64,000 nt of DNA. Origin: Berghia stephanieae (Eukaryota; Mollusca; Gastropoda; Nudibranchia; Aeolidiidae). This document shows, piece by piece, positions 13,001 to 23,495 of the stretch. Every line of letters starts with the position of its first letter. Positions within the stretch are counted from its first letter, which is position 1. The notes below the pieces were generated by a model. It made no database searches, was not told the DNA's origin, and saw nothing but the letters and a program-made list of their open reading frames with translations. A program made the position numbers and the translations under genes. The stretch is taken from positions 56,297,134-56,361,133 of the forward strand of contig CM067446.1 of assembly GCA_034508935.3 (NCBI GenBank), read 5' to 3'.

Positions 13001-14308
13001 TGCCTTTTTTCCCAGTTAACTGTCAAAGCACATGTTTTCTCTGACCTTAAGAACTGTTTTGCTCTAAAGATGATATTCACCAATTTGCTCAAAGAGACCA
13101 GAAATAATCCATAAAAGGGGCACATTAATCACAGGCTGATGCTCAAGGCTATTTTGAAAAATGATTAAAACAAAACAAAAACAAACGTTTAGTTTCTCTG
13201 AATATAGTGTAAGGCTAGTTTGTTTTCTGTTATTGGATTACTGTGTTATGATGCTCTCTCGCTGACCTCTTGACCTGATCTTATGACCATCCTTAGGTCC
13301 TGGGTTCAGGCCTGTTAGTGCTCCAGTAGCCAAGCCACCATCAGAAAAACCCCAACAACAGTCCATGCGATGTGGTGGATGTGACATGTTGGCCACGTAA
13401 GATATTGTTTTTATTGATCAGTCTTCCATATATTTACTTTTTTCTTCTTCTATCCCCTCCTTCCCTTCCTCATCCTCCTCCTACTCATCGTCATCATCAT
13501 CATCATCAACAAAGGAAAACAACTCAAAACAAGACAGATACTCACAAACACCCACATAAACAAACACACACACATACACACAAACACACAATCACACTGA
13601 TATTGATGCAGATTTCCGATTTTTTTCTTAAATTTCCTTTGTCTGCAGGGGAGTGATAGTTCGAGCCAATGGTGTTCCTTACCATGTTGCCTGTTTCAAA
13701 TGTGACTCATGCTCTATCAATCTCAAACAAAAAGGTAAAACTTAATTTTACGTCAACTACAACTACAGTGGAATCTACTTAAGATAAACTCCTTAAGACA
13801 AAAAAAAAAGTTTATATTAAGCATGGTTTTTTTGTTTCATTTTGGCTTGGTGGCAGATTTAAAAGTAACCCTTAGTAGAAAATAAAGACCCTCGGTTGTT
13901 CTGAATGTGGGGTTTTGTGCTATGAGTGCAAAGGACACAAACCCTGATAACATTCACTGTCACCCATCTGGTCACTAACCACTTGCAATGTTGCTTGATA
14001 CAAGACTGGACACTGTACAGCTAAGCCACAGATGCACTGCTTGTTGAACATGGCCTTGAGTGAGCCAATTTTATATTTGACTCAGTTTCAAGTCTTTGCC
14101 ATAGACTATTTATTATGAAACTGATTTTAAATAACAAACTTCTTGTAACCAGTTCTAAGTATGATTAATCCTTAAGCATAATATCTCAATTATATGTTAC
14201 ATGACAGGTTTCTTTGTGGTCAACGACAAGCTGTACTGTGAGATCCATGCCAAACGTCAGGCCCAACCTCCAGGTTCCAACATGGTTGCCACTGCTGTCT
14301 ATAGGTAA
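1074..14308 (+). CDS. gene A: ALP-like PDZ-ZM-LIM adaptor (5' incomplete)
   Basis: Spliced gene; exons 1074-1225, 3867-4008, 5572-5750, 7524-7618 (or the alternative from 11018), 13297-13396, 13649-13734 and 14208-14308 join in frame to 284 residues plus stop. Order: C-terminal half of a PDZ domain (1-51), linker with KIWKP, an ALP-type block (SSHNRVAQPF), a ZM motif (about 125-141, FNSPMGLYSADNI), a Pro-rich linker, one LIM domain (about 215-265) and a short tail (QPPGSNMVATAVYR). A single LIM domain and a PP-containing C-terminal tail are the ALP/CLP36/RIL pattern (PDLIM1-4) rather than the three-LIM Enigma pattern. Family members tether proteins to alpha-actinin at Z-discs and stress fibres. 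The first PDZ exon lies outside the window. The subfamily call rests on remembered vertebrate sequences; the PDZ-ZM-LIM architecture is read directly. Confidence 0.92.
1376..2645. repeat. 38-bp minisatellite (ACC/ACT/CATC-rich)
   Basis: Degenerate tandem array of about 33 copies. The period is 38 bases, measured between successive ATCACC anchors at 2485 and 2523. Each unit has an ATCACCATCCCTACC part, a CACTACTACAACC part and an ACCATCAC part. It is purine-poor and stop-poor, so chance open frames of 127 and 179 codons appear in it. Confidence 0.95.
3221..3296 (-). mobile_element. tRNA-derived SINE head
   Basis: On the minus strand there is an A-box-like GTGAGTAGTGGTTAAG followed by a good B-box, GGTTCAAATCC. 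No acceptor stem pairing or CCA context is convincing, so this looks like a SINE promoter rather than a working tRNA gene. Confidence 0.6.
3867..4008 (+). CDS. gene A exon: ALP-type linker
   Basis: 142 nt, phase 2 in and phase 0 out, between gcttcag and gtaagt. The first base completes the Arg codon that ends the PDZ exon. It encodes GAVKIWKPAVTPLSELRPQ and then TSLAINKPSD. A K/R-x-W-x-P motif directly after the PDZ domain is typical of the ALP subgroup (remembered as RLWSP in vertebrates). Confidence 0.88.
4408..4675 (+). mobile_element. tRNA-derived SINE
   Basis: The head reads like a tRNA: TAGTCTTGTGGTATG, CTCGCCTTCAAATCGGAAGG and a decayed B-box GGTTTTAGTCC. An unrelated body follows, ending in TGTAAAGTGCTTTGAGATAT, a tail type common in metazoan SINEs. 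Confidence 0.75.
4762..5182. mobile_element. MITE, CAGACCTGCCAACCC ends
   Basis: The left end CATACCTGCCAACCCTTC and the inverted right end CAGACCTGCCAACCCTTC form terminal inverted repeats. The element is flanked by a 7-bp direct duplication TATATAG (4755-4761 and 5183-5189). It contains a short G-run at about 4911-4920 and no coding capacity. A relative with CAGACCTGCCTACT ends is at 11494-11723. Confidence 0.88.
5296..5445. mobile_element. TTAA-family hairpin MITE, partial
   Basis: Begins TTAACCAATTAATTGCC and continues with ATCGATCGGGTAAG, AATGACTTCATCTTGGC and AACCTGGGACTTCG, matching the left half of the complete element at 9423-9629. The right half is not visible. Confidence 0.6.
5572..5750 (+). 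CDS. gene A exon: ZM motif
   Basis: 179 nt, phase 0 in and phase 2 out, between gcatttcag and gtgagt. It encodes EPCRIGSSHNRVAQPFGAQ, the ALP-type EP...SHNR.AQPF block, then HAQFNSPMGLYSADNIAD, a clear ZM (ZASP-like) motif, the alpha-actinin rod and Z-line targeting segment of ALP/ZASP proteins. It ends QSQMS plus two bases of a Glu or Asp codon, the choice depending on which alternative exon follows. Confidence 0.94.
5811..6330. repeat. compound CAC/CAT/ATT trinucleotide arrays
   Basis: CAC and CAT units pass into long ATT stretches broken by single-base slips, a short GTT segment near 6155-6170, and CAT units again. All the predicted poly-Tyr, poly-Ile and poly-Leu frames here are artefacts. 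Confidence 0.97.
6529..6597. repeat. (ATT)n(GTT)n microsatellite
   Basis: ATT units followed by about 16 GTT/GCT units. Confidence 0.95.
6990..7085. repeat. AT-only palindromic array
   Basis: About 95 bases of pure A/T, mainly alternating TA with several AATATAT interruptions. It is self-complementary and expected to form cruciforms. Confidence 0.95.
7524..7618 (+). CDS. gene A alternative exon 'a' of a likely exclusive pair
   Basis: 95 nt, phase 2 in and phase 1 out, between ggattttag and gtaaat. It encodes ELDINNEPLGAKKSGIYQD and then INPHDMGKSPYATG (first and last residues from split codons). Its start parallels the peptide from 11018 (DLNINDRPVGTRISG), and both replace the segment that in vertebrate ALP reads DDRPAGTR before the LIM linker. 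It splices in frame to 13297. If it were joined to the 11018 exon, translation would stop at the second codon. Confidence 0.85.
7705..7905. mobile_element. hairpin MITE, TTAA/ATCGATCG family
   Basis: Imperfect palindrome. GACCAGAAA, ATCGATAAAGATGACTCC and CAACTTGTCAAG on the left are mirrored by CACAAGTTTCCACTCAT, AATCGATTTT and TTCTGGCC on the right. It shares its arms with elements at 9423, 43050, 44480, 44815 and 44945. Confidence 0.6.
8165..8700 (+). mobile_element. dispersed repeat R1, near-complete copy
   Basis: About 540 bp from TGGGTGGAGTTCTTAACC to a tail GGCGCTGAAATGAC...CAAGTGCCATAAAAACCC, closely matching 21429-21960 along its length. It has no coding capacity. It is probably a non-autonomous retroposon whose 3' tail I associate with molluscan repeats. 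Confidence 0.75.
8935..9120. mobile_element. MITE with TCTAGRTGCA ends
   Basis: Shares ACTCTCAA, CAAAATATTGTCC, CCCATAATTGCG and CTGCAAATATATGCATCTAG with copies at 49000-49150 and 58084-58245. In the 58-kb copy the two ends are clear inverted repeats. Confidence 0.55.
9423..9629. mobile_element. MITE with TTAA flanks (piggyBac-like signature)
   Basis: 207-bp element. Terminal repeats CCAGTTAACTGCTGTAAT and, inverted, CCAGTTAACTGCCGTAAT are flanked on both sides by TTAA (9419-9422 and 9630-9633). The whole body folds back on itself around CCTGGGGTTCCTCGAGG. A TTAA target duplication is typical of piggyBac-type elements; the superfamily is inferred from that alone. Confidence 0.85.
10605..10677 (+). 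promoter_or_regulatory. candidate RNA pairing switch for alternative exon choice
   Basis: Bases 10608-10620 (CAGTGGCGTAAGG) are the exact reverse complement of the last 13 bases of exon 7524-7618. The overlapping TGTCAGTGG (10605-10613) can instead pair with CCACTGACA (10634-10642). That segment can in turn pair with GTCATGTCAGT (10667-10677) through ACTGACATGAC (10636-10646). The helices are mutually exclusive on paper, as in known docking/selector systems. The function is inference; the complementarity is read directly. Confidence 0.4.
11018..11510 (+). CDS. gene A alternative exon 'b', possibly terminal, Pro/Ser-rich
   Basis: Opens after ttttcag in phase 2, like the 7524 exon, and encodes DLNINDRPVGTRISG, related to that exon's ELDINNEPLGAKKSG. 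The frame then stays open for about 165 codons through VLEQEDDVQG, a Pro/Ser-rich stretch (PPLPSPPAPTSSPPSS) and a polar tail, to a TGA at 11508. The only in-phase donor early on, at 11098 (CAAG then gttctt), is weak; it would give an 80-nt cassette that joins 13297 in frame. Without it, this is a terminal exon for an isoform lacking the LIM domain, as short ZASP isoforms do. The last five codons and the stop lie in a MITE that starts at 11494. Confidence 0.7.
11494..11723. mobile_element. MITE, CAGACCTGCCTACT ends
   Basis: 230-bp element with terminal inverted repeats CAGACCTGCCTACT, flanked by ATATTA at 11488-11493 and 11724-11729. It overlaps the 3' end of the long open exon and supplies its in-frame stop. 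Confidence 0.85.
11851..11945. repeat. (GTT)n(CTT)n microsatellite
   Basis: A short GTT series passes into about 20 CTT/CCT units. Confidence 0.95.
12032..12037 (+). terminator. possible poly(A) signal for short isoform
   Basis: Canonical AATAAA about 520 bases after the TGA at 11508-11510. It matters only if the exon from 11018 is terminal. Confidence 0.35.
13297..13396 (+). CDS. gene A exon: linker and first LIM zinc ligands
   Basis: 100 nt, phase 1 in and phase 2 out, between atccttag and gtaaga. It encodes GPGFRPVSAPVAKPPSEK, then CGGC, the first CxxC pair of the LIM domain, and DMLA. The FRPVSAPVAK stretch parallels the RAPVTK linker just before LIM in vertebrate ALP proteins (from memory). 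Confidence 0.93.
13397..13648. other. short intron of gene A
   Basis: 252 bases with a pyrimidine-rich 5' part, a short CAT run and a CA-rich stretch (about 13551-13592) before the acceptor ctgcag. Confidence 0.85.
13649..13734 (+). CDS. gene A exon: LIM domain centre
   Basis: 86 nt, phase 2 in and phase 1 out, between gtctgcag and gtaaaa. It encodes TGVIVRANGVPYHVACFKC and DSCSINLKQK. HVAC, CFKC and CDSC supply the H-x2-C and the following C-x2-C pairs of a canonical LIM zinc finger, with 16 residues between the first CxxC and the His. Confidence 0.95.
13735..14207. other. intron of gene A
   Basis: AT-rich. A stretch near 13773 (CAGTGGAATCTACTTAAG) faintly resembles a Tc1/pogo-type transposon end, but no matching second end is visible. 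Confidence 0.75.
14208..14308 (+). CDS. gene A last exon: end of LIM domain and C-terminus
   Basis: 101 nt, phase 1 in, after tacatgacag, ending at TAA 14306-14308. It encodes GFFVVNDKLYCEIHAKRQ, in which CEIH gives the last two zinc ligands 17 residues after the previous Cys, then AQPPGSNMVATAVYR and stop. The tail corresponds to the KPPEGYDTVT-type tail of vertebrate ALP proteins (from memory), which argues that no further LIM exons follow. Confidence 0.93.
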
Positions 14309-14395
14309 AGTACGAATTGTTAATGATATGGGCTGCTTTTTTTCACTCGATCAAAAGTGAATTCAATTTTGAGTTTAAGAATTAAAGAGTTAATT

Positions 14396-14401
14396 AATAA
14401 A
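14396..14401 (+). terminator. likely poly(A) signal of gene A
   Basis: AATAAA 88 bases after the stop codon, with an ATTAAA just upstream. This would give a short 3' UTR. More AATAAA motifs occur further on, so the true end is not fixed. Confidence 0.5.
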
Positions 14402-17270
14402 AGCTCGCATCCTTGCAGATTTTTCAATTTAATGTTTTTTTGTTTTAGCTCTGATAGTTTTTTTAATTTCTGAGAAAAGAAGAATTAAATTGTCATATCA
14501 AGGACATATTCTCACAAAACCTTTTATGTAATTAACAATTTCTATGCACGTATCTAATTTTCAATGGAAACTGTCACTATTTAGAAAATGTTTAAGAGTT
14601 GTGAAGCCCTCGAAGAATAATGAAAACTAGGAAATGTAGTTCATTGTTTTTCACACAGACACAGAGACTCGTTGTTTATTGATTCACTGTTTTTTTTTTC
14701 ATAATTCACCAGATAAATTATTCTTGCAGAGTGTGATAATACCAACTTGAGACACAAAACAGAGAGGAATTGCAATACTACATATCAACGTTTTTATTTT
14801 GTCTTTGGAATTTGTCACTTTGTTTTTCTGTAGAATTTTACTATACAACTGTTTGAAGTGCCTCTGTTTAAAAGAAAATTACGTCCAGTTTGAAGTGGTC
14901 AAAGCAGACATTTGATCGAGCATGTCTGCAGCGAAACTGAAGTCCTGATAGTAATTGCCTTGATATTTCATTTTTTTAAAAAGGACATTGTTAAATTAAA
15001 TATACATTGTCATTTTTTTTCGGTTACGTTAAAATATTCATCAGTTAAACCAATATTGGGATTTGAACCCAACAAGTCAGAAATTACAACTTTCTTATCA
15101 ATGAAACATTTTGTACTTTAAAGAAAACACCCATTCTCTACATGTGAAAATTAAAATTTTGAGAGTCTAAAAATGCCAGAAAATTGATTTCCACCTATAA
15201 TGATGGACAGTTTATCTGGATACACAAGGGGTAGGTACAGTATAAATCATAGAATTTTGGTAATTTTCTTTTTTCTTTCAAGAATTTCATTTGTTACCCA
15301 AATTAAGTATTGGAAGTCTTCTTCTAAATATTATACCATCGTCATAGTATATCTGAAATAATTTGCTTCGTGAAAATAACTATATTATTATTATCTGCTT
15401 TGAACCGTTAATATTTAATTTTTTTGGACACATCTACTAATGTTTGTAGTTGTTGCATATCAAAACGTATTTTTGAGGACCTCAGATCTGTCCGGTATTG
15501 AAGGTATTTCTTTTGTTTGTTTATTTAAAAAAAAAGTTGTTTGGAGTAATCATTATGAAACTGCTGAGTGCGTAAACCTCAATGTGACTTTCATTTTTTG
15601 CTATAATGTTGATGTTATTTAAATTAATATGGAAATTGTGATTGTATTAAAACTGTGTGTTCGAATACGTGCACTTAGAATAATAATTGATTGAGTAGAA
15701 GGAATCTTTTTGTCCCCAATATCAAACTGTGCATCAGCAGCTCAGTTCTGTATTCTTCCCTTTGGTGTGACTCACCGTCTCAATACAGCTTTATGTCGGG
15801 GTGAACCAGATTTTTTTTAAAAATGAATTTTAAATGAAAACAGTTGGAATTACAACTTGTCGGATATAGGATAAGGTTTTGGATTCAACATTCAGTATTT
15901 CGATAGGCACTGATTAATTCAAATCAAAGTTTCTAACTTAGATCTAAAAGTCAGTGTTCAGTAAATTTGTCACTTTGACATAATACTGGATGGAGATGAT
16001 TGGTCACACATGTCAAGTCATATCAAAGAATGGTACTAGATTCCCATTTATAAGAGGAACTATTTTCATAGTAAGCATTTGTCTATAAATTAATGCGAAA
16101 CGATTATATTTTTTCATCTTTTGATGATTGACTATGTATGCTCAGCTGTTAAAGATTCTTGTTAATATTTTTCTTTCATATTTTGTTTTGACCTGACCAT
16201 AAATTTAAGCCAAAGGTTCTTCCACACCGTTTTAATAAATGTCTTGTTCTGTTCTATTCCAATAATGTCTTCATACTTAATATTATTTAGTTAAAATATG
16301 ATATCCACTTCAGCAATAAAAAAATTTAGAAACCCTCAACTTACTATATACCATTTTAGTATATATACAATTGATTCAAATATTAAATTTTAATCTGAAA
16401 TATTTTTATTTTAGTAGTTTTCTGTATAAAAAGAAAGGCTTATTTGGCTTATTGACTCATTAATTTTAAACATTTGTACAGCAATAACAAAATGTTACTA
16501 TCCTGCCATTATTTACAATTCTCCACCACAAGTCCACCTAAAAAGCCACTATGGCATTGATATAATAACCGTGAATGGTCTATGTAACCCTATCAACGGG
16601 CAGCCCCAAGCCTATGTCAATTATTGATTATTGTTTTCATGTTCTAATTTATATTTTTTGTGGTATATTTTCTGTTAGTGGTCTTTGATAAACAAAGACT
16701 CTGGAGCGGATAACATTTGCTTTGCAATTTATTCTTACCCACATACAATATTATTGTTATTACAGTGTTTAATTTTCTTTCTTTCACTTTAATTTTTATA
16801 ATTGTAATTCACATATTAAAAAAAACAAACCTAGAGCTTGTTTACTCACTATATGTAGGCATGTTTAGATAAAGATCTGATTGACAAATATTTCCTCTTT
16901 AAATTTAAACTTTTAAATGCTTAAATGTTTTTTTTTTTCTTTTTAGGTCTCTTGTTTTGTTATATTATTTTTAAAAATCTGATTAACTTCTGCTTTCATC
17001 TGCGCATTCATATTGTATTCCATTGGATGGGGATTCTTAGAATGAAGAGAACTTTGTCTTCCTGCGCTGATATAACCTTTAACAAACAAAAGCAAATTAA
17101 TAAATAAAAATACACCCTTCTGCATGGTATTGAAAGAGCCATCATCTTTTATTTCTTTGAGGTAGGGTAAAGTTAATTCGTTGAATAAATATTAAATATC
17201 AAAATAAATAACCCATGTCATTCAAGAGAACAAATTGGGGGTTAATTATCTTGCTCAAGTATAAAGACGA
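14402..17270. other. intergenic, AT-rich, nothing recognised
   Basis: No exon, RNA gene or clear repeat could be recognised. Open frames up to 69 codons look like chance. Confidence 0.7.
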
Positions 17271-17275
17271 AAATA

Positions 17276-17360
17276 ACAGGTATGGGACTTAATCCCAGGA
17301 CCCCCCTTCCACCCATGTTATAGTGCTATGTCTTATCCACTTGGCCACTTCGCTGTCAAA
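17276..17360 (-). mobile_element. tRNA-derived SINE head
   Basis: The minus strand shows TGGCCAAGTGGATAAGAC (A-box) and GGGATTAAGTCCC (decayed B-box). Confidence 0.55.
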
Positions 17361-19520
17361 AATAAGCTAAAGAAATTTTTAAAATTAAAAAAAAGACAAA
17401 ACAACAAACACGAAACAAAACAAAAAGTGTCATATTTCATTTAAATCTCTTCTATTATTTTATGTTTCCTCTACTAATAGTAATTGTGTTATATCTGTTA
17501 CTGTTAACTTACTTACTTCATGGTTATTTGTAAACTGAATATTTTACTATACAGTCCAATTATACTTTTTAAGTTGCCTATTGTCGTTTTGTGACACTTT
17601 GACGTACATATCTTTTTTATAACTTAGAGTTTTGGATATACTTCTTCAGATATCTTCCCGTTATTTACCTATACTTTAGCAACTATCGTGAACGAACAAC
17701 TTGCCTCTGTGCCATAGGCAGTTTACTGCTGACAAGAAACACATGTAAAAATTTCTGTTAACAATGAAAAACACTGCTAGATTAAACATTGAGATCAAGG
17801 CTAATCTGAGTTCGAAAATCGACTGCTTACTGCAAGTGATGGGCCCGTGGGTTCTTTTTGCAAATTGAAGATTGAAGATTTTACTAAAAAACCAGTACAC
17901 ACAGTATAACGTTGCAACCCTAAGGTCCTGATCTTAAAGCTACACTTGCAGCTGTATAAGTCCAAAATTTTTACCATTATCAAGTTAAATATCAACGATT
18001 GAAGTTCAAACACTGCATCTTCCTGATTTCTGGTTCATTAAAAAAATTGTTTATCGATTCCATCTTTATCGTTGAATATGCTTTTACAGTAGCGGATGTT
18101 ACGAGGCCGTTCATGCAATGGCATCCGCCAAATTTTTACTTAATTTTTCACTCAAGCCAATACTACTCTTTCTTTTCGAAGGTTATTTTAATTTTATTAT
18201 TAATTATATTATATATTATTATTATTATTATTATTATATTATTATTATTATATATTATTATTATTATTATTATTATTATATTATTATATTGTCTTGTGGC
18301 CTCAGGTATATTTTTAATATTGGCTATTAAGCTTAAATGCTGGTCAACTTACTTCGTGGTGTTTGTTGAACCCGTGACCTCAAGAAGTCAGTGAGAGAAG
18401 GCTCTACTTAGACTGGGTTTGAAGCGACTTTTAGTTGGGGTTGTGGAGCTCATACAGTAGAGTCACGATCTCCCCGTCCAAGCGAAGTTGTCGTACCAGT
18501 AAAGTCGTGGGCCCGAACCCCATCGCCACTGCGAAGTTTTTATTCTCTGTTGTCTTCTGGCACTTTCCTACTCACTTCATTTCTTGTTATTATTTATTTT
18601 TAAGGTTTTGTTGTCATTGTATTATTTATTAAGAATCAGGCTCTGTTATTCAAGTAGGTAAAAGTGAGTTAAAGGAACTTCCAATTTAACACACCTCAAG
18701 CAAAATGGACATTTTCAAGATTGTGGTGAAATGGTCATAATTTGTTGTTGAAATTGTCGAAATTTTCATCTATATTTCTGGATAATATATAAATAATAAA
18801 TCTCAGTTAACCTGATACATTTTGGTGCTATTAAGATTGTTGTTGTTATGAGTTCTCGGCCACTGATTCTCTCTGTTGACACTTTTTTTTTCACCTTTTA
18901 AAAAAAAATTATAGAGAATAATATCAAATTCGATCTGTTTAAACTATTTATTTACAAAACATTTAATTATTGTTGCCTTCAATATCATACCTTTTCTAAT
19001 CTTCTTCTTCTTCTTCTTCTCTTCCTCCTCCTCCTCCTCCTCCTCTTCTTCTTCTTCTACCTCATCTTCACTACCAATAATAATTCGAAATACAGTATCT
19101 ACGGATTATATCTCGTTATATTGTATCAAATGTTTGTTTCTCTATGTGTTCATTTTTCCGTTCATGCTATAATATTCAATCTTGTGTTTGGGTGTGTGTT
19201 TTGTTGTTTTCCTTTTATCTTATTATTTAGTTTGTTTCATTTATTTATAATTTATTGTCGACTATTTGAACTCTTTAAAAAGATTATAATATACTTTCTA
19301 TTTTTAGATTGTTGACTTTGTTTGAATTCTTAACACAATAAATACTGTCTATGCATTCTATACTATGAATGTTTGATTCTTTATTCGTTAGTTTTTGTTT
19401 CGTTCAAATATTTATCTACATATTTGAATAAATGAACAAATAACTGAAAGTTATTTGTACTTGTGACATGTGCATGTAGATGGGTCTTATCTCGGAATGA
19501 ACCAGATGGAGTAACCAATA
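17361..19520. other. intergenic, AT-rich with short arrays
   Basis: Contains an ATT array (18215-18291), a weak plus-strand tRNA-like stretch (about 18440-18530) and a CTT/CTC array (19001-19058). No exon was seen. Confidence 0.7.
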
Positions 19521-19526
19521 GCAATA

Positions 19527-19770
19527 ACTGGGTGGGGTTCCTGACCTCCCATAGTGGGCAGGGTGGTACTTACTTTGTCTTCTATCCCTCTATATCTCTG
19601 ACATGGCGGTTTTTTGCAAAAATAAATCCCAAATTTTGCAAGCTAAAAACAGCAAAATTTTGCGATTAATTTTCCTAAAAACCCATAAATCTTTCATGAA
19701 AGAGAAAGGTATTTTTTTGTTTTTAAGGGTTTCACGGCGCTTGCAACAAATGTAAGGTCATATCAGCGCC
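19527..19770. mobile_element. R1 fragments in opposite orientation
   Basis: 19527-19605 matches the R1 start (CTGACCTCCCATAGTGGGCA). At 19722-19765 the R1 tail appears reversed, with GGCGCTGATATGACCTTAC on the minus strand. The two may be separate insertions. Confidence 0.6.
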
Positions 19771-20495
<725 letters not shown>

Positions 20496-20525
20496 GATGA
20501 ATTTTTTTTAAAAATTGTTTTATAA

Positions 20526-20832
20526 TACGATTCAATAGTCTGATGTCACGCCGCCTGGCAACGGCGGCCATCTTGGTTCTAAACAAAGAAAATCATTACG
20601 TTTTATTTTTCATGCTGGCTAGAACTTTTCATATGTCTTGTGATCAGAATGTGTAAAAGTCAAAACATGATCAAATGTGTATGTGTTTTTTTTTCCCTCT
20701 GGATACGCTTTATACTCGCCGGAGATATATTTCATACGGGCGTCCGCCATTGTTCCGATAGTTCAGAGCCAGTGTTACTAAGTTACCATGCGTCATTAGG
20801 AAGGAAGTGACGTTACGACTATTGAATCCTAT
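20526..20832. mobile_element. MITE with CpG-rich ends
   Basis: Inverted ends ATACGATTCAATAGTC and (right, inverted) ATAGGATTCAATAGTC enclose about 300 bp. Just inside are CpG-rich patches with CCAAGATGGCCGCC (minus strand, YY1-like) and CCGCCATTGTTCC, which look promoter-like. Confidence 0.6.
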
Positions 20833-21428
20833 TAGACACAAGTTGTATTGAATACTATTAACAAATTCAGAACAATCAAACAAAAACATAACCAAAAAAA
20901 TCAAAAAGGAAGAAAAAAAAAAGACACGCTTATAAAACTTATAAAATCGCCAAATATACTTCATGCTCCAGCTAAAAGGTACATAAATATTTTCAACCAT
21001 TTGCTCCATCCCCTTCCCTTTCAATCATCTTCTCATCCATGGCCACCACGTGTCTTGTGCTACTTTTGACATTTGACGCCAGTGTGTCTAGACTAACGTC
21101 ATAAATAAAGGAGTGTCACCAAAATTCATGCAACTGGGCAGAGGTGTCAAAAAATGTTAGAAGGCATTTTTTTCTCACGAACTATCACTAAGCAGAAAAT
21201 GTTTGATATGCCAAAAACAACGGAACATTTATGAAAAAATCCGCAGAAGATTATCATCACTGGTCCCCACAAACTTTTAAAATCTTGTTTTTTTTTTTTT
21301 TTTGGGGACAAAATCTCGAAAATTTGCAAAAATTTGCAAATGAGCCATTTTTATAACCATTTTTTTGCGGCCGCAAGCGATGCAAAAAACTGCCATGACA
21401 GATATCTGTTTTCCAACTTGCTTTCTGT

Positions 21429-22310
21429 CTTTGTCTTTTCCTGACCTCCCATAAAGGGTAGGGAGGTACATCCTGTGTCTTCTATCCCCCTATGTCTGTT
21501 TTCCAACATGCTTTATGTCTTTGTCTTGGAGTGAGATTACTTGGTTTTGTCCTGGCCCTGGCCGGATACCTTGGCTGGGAGGGAAACAGTCAAATGTATA
21601 GTTAGTTTTGGGAGATGATATTTTTTTTTTCCTTGTAAATCATCTCTCTCATATGCACTCTCTTATGTTTTATGTATTATATATGATTAGTAAACATTTG
21701 AGTGTGTTCCTCTTAGTGGGGACCTGTGCTTGTGTCTGGATGAGACTTTTAGGTGATCTCAATTTAAGTACACTGATAGTGTGCTCTTGGAATCTACATC
21801 TGTTCCCTTTTGAACCAATTCCCCTTTGCCTGCCTTATTCTTGGATGCTTTTATTGTAATTCTAGAACTTTTTACTATCCCATTTTCTTCCTTTTTACCG
21901 GCGCTGATATGACCTTAATGTATTGCAAGTGCCGTAAAACTCTTAAAAACAAACAAACAATATCTTTGTCTTGGAATGAGATTTCTTGGTTTTGTCCCGG
22001 TCCTGGTCGGATACCCTGGCTGAGAGTTGAGAGGGAAACAATCAAATGTATAGATAGTTTTGGGAGATGATATTTTTTTCCCTTGTAAATCATCTCTCGG
22101 TTATGCACTGTATTATGTTTTGTTTACATATTATATATATGATTTGTAAACATTTGAGTGTATTCCTCTTTGTGCGGACCTCTGCTTGTGTCTGGGTGAG
22201 ACATTTAGGTGATCTGAAACTAAGTACTTAGATAGTATGCTCTTGGAATGTACATCTTTCCTATTTGAAGCAATTCCCCTTTGTCCTCCTTTTTCTTGTG
22301 TGCTTTACTG
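21429..22310 (+). mobile_element. R1 repeat, one complete copy plus one partial copy in tandem
   Basis: Copy one ends near 21960 with GGCGCTGATATGACC...AGTGCCGTAAAAC and (AAAC)n. A second copy starts at TATCTTTGTCTTGGAATGAG and ends at the GTGTGCTTTA segment near 22308, without the tail. Both carry the CCTGG(C/T)CGGATACC and AATCATCTCTC blocks. Confidence 0.78.
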
Positions 22311-23040
22311 AAAAAGAACGAGGATGGGTGCTTTATTTACAACCAGCATATATTTAGACTAGAAAAAAAGATGTCATCACTCCGAAACGAGAAGATGAAT
22401 TACACAAGGTATGTAGCTACCCAGTCCTCAGGAAGAGTGGTTTTACACTTTTAATGAGATTTGAACCCGTTTTTTTTTTTTTACATCACACTTTTGTTCC
22501 CTATTTAGGTTAGTAGACATGTAAATAAGTAAACATCGCATCTTCCCCGAAAGGGATAAATTTAAATATTATAAAAGATGAATACAACTAATAATGTGAA
22601 AATTCTAGTTGTTCAATGTACACATGAGAGCTGATTTACAAGGAGAGATTATCGTCTCTCACAAGAAGATAATCTATCTGACTGTTTCCATCTCACTAAA
22701 AGGCTCCGGGTAGGGCCTATTTGGAATCAATTTGTCACATGTCAGAGTGAGGAGTGCAGGTCATTTTGGAAAGGTAAACGAAATAAAGGGATAAAGAGAA
22801 AGAATCGCTTAAGAACTACCAACAACCAATGTTTTCCGGGAGTTTGAATCTTGAGTAAAAGTAAAAGGCAGATGTCATCAGGTGTTTGTGAATCATTAAA
22901 AAAAAACTTACATCCTCCGGCGCTGCATCTTTCACCTCTCCATGAAGAAATAATATAGATAATCCTTCCATTCAACGTCTGATGTCAATTGTAATCAGCT
23001 ATGTAGCCTATTCCAAAGTGAGCCAATTTGGGGTTAATAC
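22311..23040. other. intergenic, nothing recognised
   Basis: AT-rich sequence without recognisable exons or repeats. Confidence 0.65.
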
Positions 23041-23045
23041 TTTTG

Positions 23046-23140
23046 CCCAATGAAAAAAATGAAAGTACCTAAAACGGGGCTTGAACCTGGGACTTCCCAT
23101 GTCAATATGTCTTAACCACTTGACCATCCGCTCATTCGTC
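23046..23140 (-). mobile_element. tRNA-derived SINE head
   Basis: The minus strand has TGGTCAAGTGGTTAAGAC (A-box) and CCCAGGTTCAAGCCCC (B-box). Both promoter boxes are near consensus, but no closed acceptor stem is visible. Confidence 0.6.
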
Positions 23141-23495
23141 ATCTTTAGTTAAGAAAAAAAATAATTTCAAAAATGATTATTGTACATTAGAAATGATTTT
23201 GAAAAATACTTCATTATAAACGGAAAGTGATATTTTCCTTCTGTTATCCTTGTTCCCCTGTTAGTGATTGAACAGCTGGAGCTATTAGCCCTGGTGCTAT
23301 CAAAAGGGTAACGAGTAATGTGTTGCTGCACAACAGAAACCGATAAAACAAGCGGCTCTATTAGCCTTATGGCTCTTTAAGAAACGTATCAACTATTTTA
23401 TCGAAATTAGTTCACTACTGTTCTTTGAAGTCATTTAGGCTACGTAGAATTTATAATTCAAGCTATTCAAAAACAACGAAGCAAGACTTATTGTA

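Larger units (their letters stand above)
11724..13296. other. intron of gene A or 3' UTR of the short isoform
   Basis: Starts with a GTT/CTT microsatellite and an AATAAA at 12032; the rest is AT-rich with several chance frames under 110 codons. No exon is recognisable up to 13297. Confidence 0.7.

Noticed and set aside
13773-13860. Tc1/pogo-type transposon starting CAGTGGAATCTACTTAAG
   Set aside because: Only one end is recognisable and no inverted partner was found within the intron.
20740-20760. Minus-strand ATGGCGGACGCCCG as a start codon of a new gene
   Set aside because: Sits inside an inverted-repeat element. The frame runs only about 40 codons and has no good donor.
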